DNA of 64,000 nucleotides from JADLGL01 sp963823045. Its GTDB lineage: Bacteria; Pseudomonadota; Alphaproteobacteria; Rhizobiales; Kaistiaceae. Numbering within the stretch: the first letter of the stretch is position 1; every line of letters starts with the position of its first letter. Below are positions 1 to 9,387 of this stretch, piece after piece. The notes below the pieces were generated by a model that saw only the letters and a program-made list of their open reading frames with translations, was not told the origin of the DNA and made no database searches. The stretch lies in contig CAWGKA010000003.1 of assembly GCA_963823045.1 (NCBI GenBank), positions 216,030-280,029 of the forward strand, written 5' to 3'. The position numbers and the translations under genes are program-made.

Positions 1-478
1 GCCGGCTACGACATCACGACGTTCGACGATCCGGTGTTGCGCGACCTGCGGCTCGGCGTCGAGCCCTATATGGGTCCGACACATCAGGCCTTCATGACGC
101 GCGGCCTCGGCGAAAACATCGTTCAGGAATTCGATTATATCGGCGGCGACGATGACCGATCCGCTCATCGGCGCCGTGCAGGCGGTTGAGAATGGCACGG
201 TCGATGTCGTTGCGCTTTGGGGACCTGCGGCAGGCTACTACGCTGCGCAATCGCCGGTGCCCCTGGTGGTACAGCCGGTGCCACCCTTCGAGCCGCCCTT
301 CATTCCGATGTATGTGAACATCTCGATTGGCGTTCGCGAGGGCGACGAGGAGCTCCGCGATCTGCTCGATCTCGCCATCGCCAATGCGTGGGATCAGATC
401 TACGCCATCCTCGACGAGTACCACGTTCCAACCATGCCGCTGCCGCGGCCGACAGCGACGCTGGAGCTGCCGCAGTGA
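1..478 (+). CDS. XoxJ/MoxJ-like periplasmic binding protein, 5' truncated, one frameshift
   Basis: C-terminal part of a family-3 solute-binding-like protein of the quinoprotein-dehydrogenase-associated (MoxJ/XoxJ) type; the N-terminus lies left of the window. It aligns throughout with the intact paralogue at 36786-37628, sharing TFDD near the left edge, then LWGPAAGYYA, FEPP, MYVN and LRDLLD. The frame open from base 1 stops at 187, and the rest is read one base over, so there is a one-base insertion near 150 (GACCGAT where GACGAT is expected). The TGA overlaps the GTG of the next gene, implying translational coupling, the same arrangement as the second copy. Family role (known): periplasmic partner of MxaF/XoxF methanol dehydrogenases, thought to help maturation. 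The ligand is not evident. Confidence 0.75.
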
Positions 479-1798
479 CCTGGCAACCGACACGACGTCA
501 ACTTCTCACCTATGGCGGCATGGCCGCTTCGGCGAGCCTCCTGCCTTCCTTCGCGCGGGCGCAGTCAGCACCAGTGGAAACGATCCGCATTGGAGCTGTA
601 TTTCCGGCGCGGAACGGCCTCAGCCGCGTGCTGACATCCGTCAATGACTATATCGGATCAGCCGGACGACAAGGTTCGCTGCTTGCCGAACAGCGCATCG
701 GCGAGGTGGCGGCGCAGGACGGTGTCGATCTGAAGGTCTTGCAGGCCAACTCGCCGACTCCGGAAGCCGCGCGTCGCGCCGTCGAACGCATGATCGAAGT
801 CGAGAATATCGACGCGATGGTGACGGGCGTCGGTGACGGCCAGCTCGACGCGGTCGCCTCGATCATCGAGGACGGCCGGTATTCCAGTTTTCAACATCGC
901 CACGCCGACCGACGCATATCGCCAAGGGTCCTGCAGCCGCAACCTGTTCCATATGGAAGCCAGCGACGCGATGTATCTCGACGCAATGGTCCAATGGTCC
1001 GCGGGCCAGGGTCACAACAAGTGGTTCATCGTTCGCGAGAACAGCGACCGCGGCGCCGCGATGCAGGACCGTGCCGTGAAGGCGATCGCCAAGTTCGGCA
1101 ATGGCGGCGAGGCCGTTGGTGCCGCGTCGACCACTCTTGAACAGCCGAGCTATCTCGGCGAGATCGATCGCGCGCGCCGCGCCGGCGCCGACGCGATCCT
1201 TGTGCTCCTCAACGGCGTTGACCAGTTCGCGTTCCTCGGCCAGGTGCAGATCGCCCAGACCGACGTCGCGGTGGTGCCCTTCCCGGACCCGATCGGGCAG
1301 ACTCGCGACTATATTCTTGCGATCCGCCAGACGGCCCCGGAGTACACGCCGCCGCATCGCATCCAACTGTGGGAGACGACGCTGGAGGCGAACGGCGCCG
1401 ACGATTTCAATCAGCGCTACTCGACCCGCTACAGCGAGGCGACCGATCCGCCGGCATGGGCTTCGTACAACGCCATCAAGGTCTATTACGACGCGGTCAA
1501 GGCCGTGGGCAGCAAGGATCCGGCGGCGGTGATCTCCTATCTAGAAGATCCCTCGACGATGCTGGATGTGATGAAAGGTCCGGGCACGTCGTTCCGGCCC
1601 TGGGATCACCAGCTTCGCCAGCCGCTTTATCTCGTGCAGGTCGACTTCAATACCGTCGTCGATCGTGCGCAGTTGGCAACGCGTATTGGCGTCGCCTCGC
1701 TCGAAGAGGAACTGCCGCCGGGCGATATGGGCGCCGATCCTGTCGCCTGGCTCGACCAATATGGCGACGGACCCGAAGACAGCGCTTGCCGGCTTTAA
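475..1798 (+). CDS. ABC transporter substrate-binding protein, PQQ-dehydrogenase-associated, one frameshift
   Basis: Periplasmic binding protein of the leucine-binding (type I) fold, in the subfamily found beside PQQ-dependent alcohol dehydrogenases. GTG start overlaps the previous stop. The N-terminus has a twin-arginine-like stretch (TRRQLLTYGG) and an ARAQ cleavage site near residue 33. The frame switches at about 882 because of one extra T (GGCCGGTATTCC); downstream the protein is continuous to the stop. C-terminal signature GTSFRPWDHQLRQPLYLV is shared with the paralogues at 6571-7861 and 35467-36786. A strong terminator follows. The subfamily's ligand is unproven; lanthanide or cofactor supply is inference from context. 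Confidence 0.8.
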
Positions 1799-1834
1799 GC
1801 AGGCGTTCCCGACCTCCACCTCTCGCGAATATCG

Positions 1835-1866
1835 TTCGGGCGGCCCTAGTGCCGCCCGAAGTCTTT
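1835..1866 (+). terminator. Rho-independent terminator between convergent genes
   Basis: A perfect 9-bp stem (TTCGGGCGG / CCGCCCGAA) with an 8-base loop is followed by GTCTTT. It sits between the stop of the + strand binding protein (1798) and the end of the minus-strand permease (1904), so it may serve both directions. Confidence 0.8.
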
Positions 1867-1903
1867 ACAGGGATGTCTGAAAGCGCGGCCGAGCGCTGGG
1901 CTG

Positions 1904-2839
1904 TCAGCGCGGCCTGAGCATGCGCCGCATGGCGAAAGCGGCGGCAACGATGGCGAAGAGCGGCAGCAGAAACGTAACCAGAAAGTCGATGTACAGCGGC
2001 ATCTGGTGGAAGTGGGGCGTCAGGATGATATAGCGCAGCGTGTCGAGGCTGTAGGTGATCGGGTTGGCGTAAACGAAAATGCGCAGCCATATCGGCAAGA
2101 GGACGTTCCACGTCGCACCGGTAACAACCAACCCCTCGCGACGCATCGCGCGGCGGAGGTCGTCAGATATCTGCGAGAAGCCGACGCCGCCGACAACGCC
2201 CTTAAGCGGGAAGATCGAGCCTGACAGGAAATAGAGAGGCTGGATGACGCCGTTGGATATGGCGCCGAAGCCTTCGAATGTTCGCATCCGCGAGGCGATA
2301 ACGACGCCAAGCGAAGTCGCAAACACGCCAATGACGAACATAACTCCCCACGCCTCAAGCACCTGAATGGGGGCGATGTCCAATCCGATGACCGGCATGA
2401 ACAGCAGCGGCACGGTGCCTTGGATCGTTGCAACCGTGGCGCCGCCGAAGAGCTTGCCGAGCGTCACTGACAGGGTCGGCGCCGGCGAAACCAGAACCTC
2501 GCGCAAGAGACCGACATTCTTGTCCCACACCAAGGCGATGGATGACTGCAGGGAGGCATACAGAACGTTTAGAACGACAACGCCGGGAAGAACGTAGTGC
2601 GAATAGGGATAGCCTTCGATTTCTCGCAGCGCGACGCCGAGTCCGTAGCCGAGGATCAGCAGCCAGAGGATCGTGCGCGAGAGCGCGCCGAAGATCTGCG
2701 AGCGATCGCGCGAGAAGCGTAGAAGCTCTCGCTTCCACATGATGAAGATGACCGACGGGACGATTGGCCCTCGATTGCGCATGAGCTTGCCGGCGACGTC
2801 CCTCGGCGCAGCTTGGTCGATCGTCTCTGCTCGCGTCAT
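1904..2839 (-). CDS. ABC-2 type transporter permease, PQQ-dehydrogenase-associated
   Basis: Inner-membrane permease of about 311 residues with the six-helix ABC-2 layout: a cytoplasmic N-terminus with KRELLRFSRDR, hydrophobic segments beginning WLLILGYGLGVAL, and a last helix near the C-terminus. Its ATG overlaps the stop of the ATPase gene (ATGA), so the two are coupled and form one transporter. In methylotroph lanthanide loci a transporter of this type (lutE/lutF) sits with a beta-propeller protein, binding proteins and a cytochrome, as here. ABC-2 permeases are usually exporters, so direction of transport is open. Confidence 0.85.
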   Translation of the reverse strand: MTRAETIDQAAPRDVAGKLMRNRGPIVPSVIFIMWKRELLRFSRDRSQIFGALSRTILWLLILGYGLGVALREIEGYPYSHYVLPGVVVLNVLYASLQSSIALVWDKNVGLLREVLVSPAPTLSVTLGKLFGGATVATIQGTVPLLFMPVIGLDIAPIQVLEAWGVMFVIGVFATSLGVVIASRMRTFEGFGAISNGVIQPLYFLSGSIFPLKGVVGGVGFSQISDDLRRAMRREGLVVTGATWNVLLPIWLRIFVYANPITYSLDTLRYIILTPHFHQMPLYIDFLVTFLLPLFAIVAAAFAMRRMLRPR

Positions 2840-3675
2840 CGCGTGTGCTCTCCGCCCCGCTTGGCGAAGCTCACCAGACGGTCCCTCGCGGTGGCCACCT
2901 CGTCGCGCAATTGCCGGCCGGTGAGATTGATGAAAACGTCCTCCAGATCGGCGTCTTCTTTGCCGCCATGCTTGGAGACCAGTTCACCAGGCGCTCCGAT
3001 CTCGATCAGTTTGCCATGATCGAGGATGCCTACCCGATCGCAGGCTTCTGCTTCCGGTAAATTGTGCGTGTTCATGAAGACCGTCATGCCCTGCTGGCGC
3101 AGCGCATCGATCCGCTCCCACAAATTGCGCCTGCCCTGCGGATCGAGGCCGATCGTGGGTTCGTCGAGAAAGAGCACGCTCGGGCCATGCATCAGCGCGC
3201 GAGCGAGTTCAAGGCGTCGCTTCATGCCGCCCGAGAATGTCCCGACCCGGCGCTTCTGCGTCTCCTGCAGCGATGCCCATTCGATCGCTTGCTCTATCGC
3301 TTCTTTGTGCTGAGCTTTGGGAATGCCGTAGAGGACGGCGTGGATCTGAAGGTTTTCCCGAGCGGTCAGGCGATCGTCCAGGGCAGGATCCTGGAACACC
3401 ATGCCGAGTTCCCAGCGGACCGCCCCCGGCTCTTTGACGACGTCCTTCCCCATCACCCGCGCCGTTCCGGCGGTGGGCGGCAGGATGGTCGTCAGCATGT
3501 GAACGAGCGTTGATTTACCGGCGCCGTTGGGTCCGAGGATGGCGAAGAACTCACCCTTCCTCACTGTGAACGACACGCCATCGACCGCCGCCATGTCTCC
3601 ATAGCGGCGGCCGATCTTGTGTGCCTCGATGGCGCTGTCGTTCTTCGACGTCGGAGGCTCAGCCTCCAAGGACAC
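2836..3675 (-). CDS. ABC transporter ATP-binding protein, PQQ-dehydrogenase-associated
   Basis: ATPase subunit partnering the downstream permease. Walker A GPNGAGKST, Q-loop VFQDPALDDR, signature FSGGMKRRLELA, Walker B VLFLDEPT and switch histidine NTHNLPEAEA are all present, and the C-terminus continues about 60 residues past the fold. Start: GTG at 3675 has GGAGG just upstream; an ATG at 3696 is possible but lacks a Shine-Dalgarno and would overlap the previous gene more. Belongs to the ATP-binding family (CcmA/NodI-like) found next to PQQ alcohol dehydrogenase genes. The overlap with the preceding gene and the ATGA junction with the permease indicate one operon. Confidence 0.88.
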   Translation of the reverse strand: MSLEAEPPTSKNDSAIEAHKIGRRYGDMAAVDGVSFTVRKGEFFAILGPNGAGKSTLVHMLTTILPPTAGTARVMGKDVVKEPGAVRWELGMVFQDPALDDRLTARENLQIHAVLYGIPKAQHKEAIEQAIEWASLQETQKRRVGTFSGGMKRRLELARALMHGPSVLFLDEPTIGLDPQGRRNLWERIDALRQQGMTVFMNTHNLPEAEACDRVGILDHGKLIEIGAPGELVSKHGGKEDADLEDVFINLTGRQLRDEVATARDRLVSFAKRGGEHTR

Positions 3676-4789
3676 TCCTCGCCTCCCCCAGCGCATCAAT
3701 CAGCGCGTTACAGGCGGGACCTCCGGTCACAATCTCCGTGCCGTCGCCGGAACCGCTGCCCGACGACCCACTCCCGCCGCTGTCATTGTCATCATCGTCT
3801 GCGTCTTCGGCGACGGCCAGAGGGATCAGCCCCGCAAAGGCTGCTTCCAACTGGTCACCAACCTCGGGGTCGAACAGGCCGACCATGTCGCCGAGTCCCG
3901 TTGTATCCCCGTAATTGTCGAAGATGGCGTAGATCGTTTCCCTCCCGATCTCGTCGTTGCCAGCTTCATAGCTTTGACACGCCGGACCGGCAAGATCAGC
4001 AAGGTGCCCGAGCAACTGAATCGGGTCCCGGCCGGTGTAGAGTTGGGCATCGAGGATCGTCTCGAGATAGCCGACCATACCTTGGGCGAACGGCTCAGCC
4101 TCTTCGGCGATCAGGCCCGTGAAGTCTTCGGGCGGTGCGACCTGCGTGTAGATGCCGTCGAGCGAGGCAATCACCTGGCCGACACTGTCGGCCAGATCGG
4201 TCGTCGCCATGTCGGCAACCCCTGCCCAAAGCTCTTTCACCCGCTGTAGCGCTGACCAGCCATTGGCCCATTCCCAAGGCTCGTCGAACGCTTCTTCCAG
4301 TCCTTCGCTGACGCCGCTTTCACCCAGGAGGAGCTGGGCGATGACACCGCCGACGAAGGCCGGCTGGCTGCGGACGTCCGGCGGCACGACCGCGTCATAG
4401 GCTTCGTTCAGAAGCATATGGGCAATTGGCAGAAGGGAAGCGACGTCGCCGCCCCGCTCGACCGCCTCGCCAACTGCGTCCAGGTGCTCCGCGAGGGCTT
4501 CAGCGAGATCCCGATCGATCGACGTGAGCGTTCCGATGAAGCGCTGCAGGTCGGCTCCATTCATCGTTTCGACCTGCTCTCCGAGTTCAGCATAGTCGGA
4601 GCGATCCACGGCTTCGATGATACGCAGGACGTCGCCGATGTGCTCGAAGCCGATGGCCTGGCTTTGCTGCACTGCTCGCGTCGAACAGCGGATCATGCGT
4701 GTACTGGGCGGACGCGATCGGCGCGGCGAACAAACCGGCGGTGAGCGCTCCGATGCCGCAACGGTAAAACGTAGGCGCTGGTTCGTCAT
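3659..4789 (-). CDS. secreted protein of unknown function with Asp-rich C-terminus, two frameshifts
   Basis: Not recognised. The reconstructed protein (about 375 residues) starts at the ATG of an ATGA overlap with the beta-propeller gene (MTNQRLRF), continues one frame over as a signal peptide (GALTAGLFAAPIASAQ), and returns to the first frame at QQSQAIGFEHI. That means one-base indels near 4765 and 4670. The mature part is mostly helical and acidic. It ends with a flexible tail of aspartates (ADDDDND), Gly/Ser repeats and one late Cys. Without the indels its frame would run on from the propeller, giving a false fusion of about 670 residues. Context puts it in the periplasmic PQQ/lanthanide module; the acidic tail could bind metal (inference). 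Confidence 0.6.
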   Translation of the reverse strand: MTNQRLRFTVAASERSPPVCSPRRSRPPSTRMIRCSTRAVQQSQAIGFEHIGDVLRIIEAVDRSDYAELGEQVETMNGADLQRFIGTLTSIDRDLAEALAEHLDAVGEAVERGGDVASLLPIAHMLLNEAYDAVVPPDVRSQPAFVGGVIAQLLLGESGVSEGLEEAFDEPWEWANGWSALQRVKELWAGVADMATTDLADSVGQVIASLDGIYTQVAPPEDFTGLIAEEAEPFAQGMVGYLETILDAQLYTGRDPIQLLGHLADLAGPACQSYEAGNDEIGRETIYAIFDNYGDTTGLGDMVGLFDPEVGDQLEAAFAGLIPLAVAEDADDDDNDSGGSGSSGSGSGDGTEIVTGGPACNALIDALGEARSVLGG

Positions 4790-5864
4790 TGCGGAACGGA
4801 CTCCCAGTTCGACCGAATGCGGACCGCGGCCGGCCGAGATGTTGTTCACGACACACATGCAGTCCGTGTCGATGATGGAGATCGAGTTTGACAGGCCATT
4901 GGCCGTGTAGACCGTCTTGCCGTCCGGGGTAATCGCGATGCCCCAAGGCCGCCGGCCCATCTGGGCGCGGATGATGTCCGTCACCTCGAAGGTTTCGGTG
5001 TCGATCACGTAGACGGCGTTGGTGCCGCCGCCGGCGACGAAGATGCGCGGCTGCGTGGGATCGACGGCGATCTCAACCGGCCGGGAATCCAGGCCCAGAT
5101 TGACCGTTGCGACCACCGTTTGCGTTGCCGTGTCGACCACCGAAATGGTTCCGCCAATTTCCGCCGAGACATAGGCGTAGGCCCCATCCGGCGAGAACTC
5201 GACCACGCGCGGGCGATTGCCGACGAGAAGACGCTTGGCAACCGTCATCGTCGTGCGATCGATGATGGTGACGACGTGGGTCGATTCCGACGTGACGTAG
5301 ACCCAATGGGCGTCGGGGCTGATGGCGACGCCTTCAGATTCGACGCCGGTGATGAAGGTGCCGAACTGTTCGCCCGTCTCGAGGCTGTAGGCGCCAACCC
5401 GGGCAGTCGCTTCAAGGGTCGCCCAAATCTCTGTTGCGTCAGGCGTCAGGGCCAGACGTTCCGGATTGCCGCCGGCGCGCAATTCGACCACGGGCTGGCC
5501 GCGGTCGTTGCCAACGTCGATACCGAGGATCTTGTCCTCCGGAGACTCGAACTGCGGGTTGAAGTCGCTGACAGCGACGTAGATCGTGTGCCCATCGGGG
5601 CTCACGGCCATACCGCGCGGTCGCACATCACCGGCGCGATCCGAGATCGGTATCGTCGCCACGACGCGATTGGTCATGGGGTCGATGACGGTAATATCGG
5701 CGCTGTACTCGTTGGAGACATAGATGCAGGTAGTACGACAGGTTTTGCGCCGGCGCTGAGGACGAGGTCAGCAACCCGGCGAAAATCACCGCGACGCCGC
5801 CCAGCGCCGCTAGCCAGCGTGTCGGCCGACGCTGCGTAGTCGCTGATTTGCCTAATGAATTCAT
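4786..5864 (-). CDS. YVTN-family beta-propeller protein, PQQ-dependent-catabolism-associated, two frameshifts
   Basis: Periplasmic seven-bladed-propeller-type protein. Repeats of the form PDG..(I/V)YV and S..VxVID recur through the sequence (MAVSPDGHTIYVA, AISPDAHWVYVT, EFSPDGAYAYVS, AITPDGKTVYTA). True start is the ATG at 5864: residues 1-40 are a signal peptide (AALGGVAVIFAGLL, ending SAPAQ) in another frame, joined to the propeller by an extra A in an AAAA run near 5745. The mature start then reads CRTTCIYVSNEYS. A second indel near 4802 restores a natural end (VELGSVPQ) with ATGA overlap to the next gene. Same family as the propeller protein of methylotroph PQQ/lanthanide loci; molecular role unknown. 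Confidence 0.78.
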
Positions 5865-5987
5865 TGGGGTGGTTGCTCCGTGCTTTGGTACCTTGCCGCC
5901 ATTTTCCGGGCTCGCCGAGTGTTTGTCCAGGACAAAGTTGATCCTACAAGTTATCTTTTTCTGCGGCCTGCCCGATTGCGGGTGCGG

Positions 5988-6019
5988 CCGAGGCCGGGCG
6001 GAGGGGATCCCGGCCTCGG
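5988..6019 (-). terminator. strong hairpin downstream of the small cupredoxin-like gene
   Basis: Perfect 11-bp inverted repeat (CCGAGGCCGGG / CCCGGCCTCGG) with a 10-base loop, 11 bp past the stop at 6031. There is no clear U-run, so it may be an attenuator or RNA-stabilising hairpin separating this gene from the propeller gene. Confidence 0.5.
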
Positions 6020-6030
6020 TCATCGCCCGA

Positions 6031-6465
6031 CTAATGGACGTGGAACGTCCCGCCGGTGACTGCGTCATCGCCCGTGACGAAGAATTCGTATTCGCCCGGC
6101 TTGATCGCCACAAAGGTGATCGTGACTTCATTGGGGCCCTCTTCGCCGACCTCGATGCCCTTGAAGCCGGTGCCCCACATTTTGATTTCGGCTCCGGCAA
6201 TGACGATCTGGTTCAGCCAGATGTTGTTGAAGAGATCGGGGGCGGTGAACAACACTTCGGCACCGCCATCACTGGCGATCACCAGGCGATAGTATTTGCC
6301 CGTCTCGATATCGATGGCGTCGGTGGAAACGGCGTGGTCCGCGCCAGTGATGGCGAGGTCAATGCGCGTCGACGGCGTGGCGGCGAGGTTGCCCTCGGCC
6401 TGCGCGGCGACCGGCGCCAACGCGATGGCTGCCAGAGCTGCCGCTGCAACTACTCCCTTGTTCAT
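6031..6465 (-). CDS. small periplasmic cupredoxin-like protein
   Basis: 144-residue exported protein. ATG at 6465 is preceded by GGGAGATTGGA; residues 1-22 form a signal peptide (AAAALAAIALAPVAAQA). The mature part is beta-rich with a plastocyanin-like end (KPGEYEFFVTGDD...GGTFHVH). The usual type-1 copper set (Cys with two His and Met) is incomplete: no Cys is visible in the mature part, so blue-copper function is doubtful. It lies in the minus-strand PQQ/XoxF module between the ABC binding protein and the propeller, and is probably a periplasmic binding or scaffold component. Fold assignment is from pattern only. Confidence 0.65.
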   Translation of the reverse strand: MNKGVVAAAALAAIALAPVAAQAEGNLAATPSTRIDLAITGADHAVSTDAIDIETGKYYRLVIASDGGAEVLFTAPDLFNNIWLNQIVIAGAEIKMWGTGFKGIEVGEEGPNEVTITFVAIKPGEYEFFVTGDDAVTGGTFHVH

Positions 6466-6570
6466 TCCAATCTCCCTGCTGGCACACGTGCCTGTTTGTC
6501 CGGCACATAAGCTGAGTATCATACTCAGCTTTTATGATCCAGCAGGAAATATGTTCATCAAAGGCATGTT

Positions 6571-7861
6571 TTAGAATTGGCAGGTCGACTGGTTGGCGAG
6601 GTCGCCGATCTGATCGAGACGCTCGACCGGATCGGTTCCGGGCAGATAAAGCGCAGGCAGTTCGCCCACGAGCAGGCCCATCTCCGCGTTCGAATCCACG
6701 GTCGGATCCAGGGACACGAGATAAAGCGGCTCGCGCAGCTGATGATCCCACGGCCGGAAGGAGGCCCCGATCAGCTTGTGCAGATCGAAGACGGAGTTCT
6801 GTGACGCAAGGTAGTCAATAACCGCCGCCGGATCGGCGGAACCGCCGAACGAGGCCGCATCATAGAGCACCTTGATGGCGTGGAACGCGGCCCAAGCGGG
6901 ACCATCCATCGTCTCACCATCCCAGCGATTGCTGTAGGCCAGGTTGAACTCGATCGCGCCCGACGTGTCCAATGTCGGCTCCCAGAGTTCGGCGCGGAAG
7001 AGGTCGATATTGGGCGCGACCTCGCCGAGCGTCCGATAGAAGCCTCGGGTCTGCGTGGCGGCGTAGGGATACCCCGCGACCTCGTCGGTGAAGCCTGCGT
7101 CGTTCAATTCGGCATACAGGCGGACTTGTTCTGCGGGGCTGACAAGCAGGACAATCAGATCGGCGCGCGAGCGATTGTAGCCGTTGATGATGCTCGCCGT
7201 GTCGGTGTTGTCTGTCAGCGTGATGTTCCCGACCTCCGCAACGCCGAAATGCCGGTTGTTGAGAGCCCATTGCATCCGGTCATAGAGCCGCTCGCCCTCG
7301 TCCGTGCCGTCATGGACGATGTACCAACTGCGGAATCCGTCGCGCACATACCATCCGGCAAGCGCGTCGATATACATGCCGGCACTCGCCTCGACGTCGA
7401 AGGTCGTGGCAGCGCACATGTCGTTGCGCAGGACGTCGCTCTGCACGGCGTTGTTGATGTAGGGAATGCCGTGCTCTGCGGCCCACTGGCTGAGAGCGAC
7501 AGCCTCCTCCACCGTGGTGCCGCCGATGACGCCAAACACACCTTGAGCGAGAAGCCTGTCGGCCGCGGCAACAACGTCTTCCGGCCCGCTCGCCGTTTCG
7601 AAATACGGCGTCGAAATCGAGCCCGAGGAGTTCCGCGTTGAACTGCATGATCTCGTTCGAGTAGATCGCGCCATGGGTGATCTGATCGACGAATGCCTTC
7701 TGCCAGGCTGGCGCGTCCTCTGCCGGTTCAGGCGGAAGGATGAAGCCCACCCGCATCGGCCCCGACGGGCCGAACTGCGCCGAGGCCGGCCCAATTACGA
7801 TGGCAAGGCCCAGCATTGCGGCGGCTAGCGTGGCGATACGGCGGAACAAACGGGCTGACAT
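6571..7861 (-). CDS. ABC transporter substrate-binding protein, PQQ-dehydrogenase-associated, one frameshift
   Basis: Second type-I periplasmic binding protein of this family. ATG at 7861 begins a signal peptide (TLAAAMLGLAIVIGPASAQ). The frame changes near 7610, between AELLGLDFD and TPYFETASGPEDVV; beyond it the protein is continuous and ends with the family signature ASFRPWDHQLREPLYLVSL. About 430 residues when joined. It shares the C-terminal signature with the genes at 475 and 35467 but is more divergent and has no xoxJ-like partner. It lies in the same orientation as the cytochrome gene upstream and the cupredoxin-like gene downstream. Confidence 0.8.
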
Positions 7862-8038
7862 TGGGCTTCCTTTGCTGCGGTCCGGCAGGCCGGTTCAAGC
7901 CTGGAGCGGGTTCACGGCGCAGTTCGCGCTCTTACGCACCCTTATGATTCTCGGCCCCGGGCCTCTTGTCCAGCTAAAAGGTGACACGCGGAGTAATCTT
8001 TTTTGTGATTTCCCGACCGGCGGCGATATCAACGGATA

Positions 8039-8068
8039 GGGGCGCCGTCCATGTTCGGACGACGCCCC
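8039..8068 (-). terminator. hairpin after the cytochrome c gene
   Basis: A 12-bp stem with one mismatch (GGGGCGCCGTCC / GGACGACGCCCC) and a 6-base loop lies 25 bp beyond the stop of the cytochrome gene. No U-run follows on the minus strand, so termination is likely but not certain. Confidence 0.55.
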
Positions 8069-8092
8069 CAATGCCTCATTGCCGGCCGACTA

Positions 8093-9091
8093 TTACGGCC
8101 GACGGATGGTCACCGAGTTGATCGGCACGATGCCGTAGGAATTGCCCCACGAATTGCGAACGTAGGTCGCAATCGCCGCGATCTCGCGATCGTCCAGGCG
8201 ATCCAGGAAGGGCGGCATGCCGTGGTTCGGATTGCCGACCATGATCTGGCCAATGATCGCGCCTGCGGACGAGAGGAAGTTGTTGCCGACCAGCTTCGGT
8301 CCGGGAAGACCGTTTTCGTCACCCGTGCCGTCGCGGCCGTGGCAGCCGGCGCAGTTCGAGTTGAAGAGCGGGCCGCCCTCGGCGATCAGCGTCGCCATGT
8401 CCGGCGCGGCATCGGCTGCCGGTGCGCCGGAGGCAGCGGCCGGCGTTGAAGCGGCGGCCGCTCCTGAGCCTGCTGCCGGCGTCGAGGCAGCCGGGGTCGA
8501 TGCAGCTGCTGCCGACCCCGCCGGGGCTGCGGAGGCCGCGTCGGTCGTGCCACCGAGCGAATAGCTGCCGGTCTTGTGTCCGCCGACAAGGATCACCTCG
8601 CCCGCCTGCACGTCGGTCAGCGACTCGGTGGTGAAGGTGCCGGTGATGTCGGCATATTTGCCGGTACCGCCGACCCACTCGCTCGACATCGTCACCGCGT
8701 CGAGCGCGACAGCGCCGTCGGTTGCGAAATGCTCGAAGACGCGATCACCGTCGGCATCGCGGTAGCTGCAATAGCCGCTGATTTCGACCGTGTTCGCCGC
8801 AACGTCGGTGACCTGGTAGCTGGCGCAATTGCCGACGGCATAATTGAGGAAACCGCCCTCGCCGGCGTCGTTGAAGACATGGGCAAGATAATTGACGGCC
8901 TGAGCCATCTGGTTCTCGCCGATCATGACCGGCGGCGCGTTATAGGCGTCCATGAGGGAGTACGTCAGAGCGAAGTCGCCCTGCGGCGCCAATGTGTTCG
9001 CGTCCTGTCCGATCGCCCCGCTAGCGGCAAACACCGTCCCGGAAATCGCGGCAACGGCTAGCATTGCGCTTGTTTTCTGAATGATTTTCAT
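8093..9091 (-). CDS. periplasmic cytochrome c with N-terminal barrel-like domain and Ala/Pro linker
   Basis: 332 residues. ATG at 9091 opens a signal peptide (AVAAISGTVFAASGAIGQ). Residues about 30-190 are a beta-rich domain with paired Cys and a GTGKYADITGTFT motif. A low-complexity Ala/Pro/Ser/Thr linker follows (about 195-235). The class I cytochrome domain has CAGCH from residue 247 and a likely distal Met near 292 (HGMPPF). That domain closely resembles the XoxG-like cytochrome at 39848-40276 (DREIAA(I/V)ATY(V/I)RN(S/A)WGN). Likely electron acceptor or relay for a PQQ dehydrogenase; the N-terminal domain is unusual for XoxG and has no known role here. Confidence 0.85.
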   Translation of the reverse strand: MKIIQKTSAMLAVAAISGTVFAASGAIGQDANTLAPQGDFALTYSLMDAYNAPPVMIGENQMAQAVNYLAHVFNDAGEGGFLNYAVGNCASYQVTDVAANTVEISGYCSYRDADGDRVFEHFATDGAVALDAVTMSSEWVGGTGKYADITGTFTTESLTDVQAGEVILVGGHKTGSYSLGGTTDAASAAPAGSAAAASTPAASTPAAGSGAAAASTPAAASGAPAADAAPDMATLIAEGGPLFNSNCAGCHGRDGTGDENGLPGPKLVGNNFLSSAGAIIGQIMVGNPNHGMPPFLDRLDDREIAAIATYVRNSWGNSYGIVPINSVTIRRP

Positions 9092-9387
9092 CGCGGTCCT
9101 CTGTGTTCCTGTCAGGCCCGGCAAGGGCACCGCTTTCGCCGGCGCCGTACCGAACCGCATTGCATTGCAGTGCGCCATTTCCGGCACTGCAACCGTTCGC
9201 CACCCGCACATCGCGTGACGCTTTTCGCCGGCCGATGTCAAGCCGCGGCCGACTATCCCGACGAGCAGACATCGCACCGTGGTGTGATGCCGGCACTTCG
9301 GGAGCGCTACGCCATTTCGTCATAGTTGCGCGGGATGGAGTCGCTTTGAGGCTTGACAGCGGGCGGCTTCGGATCGCTTCCTGACGG
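9092..9387. other. intergenic region between divergent cytochrome and riboswitch transcripts
   Basis: About 300 bp with no supported gene. It should hold the promoter of the minus-strand cytochrome c gene and the + strand promoter for the riboswitch transcript; I could not place -35/-10 boxes with confidence. Short open frames here lack ribosome sites and homology. Confidence 0.4.

Noticed and set aside
3659..5677. Single 672-residue beta-propeller fusion protein
   Set aside because: A signal peptide and ATGA overlap appear in alternative frames, showing two genes with indels.
6031..6465. Blue copper protein
   Set aside because: No Cys in the mature part, so a type-1 copper site cannot form; only the fold resemblance is kept.
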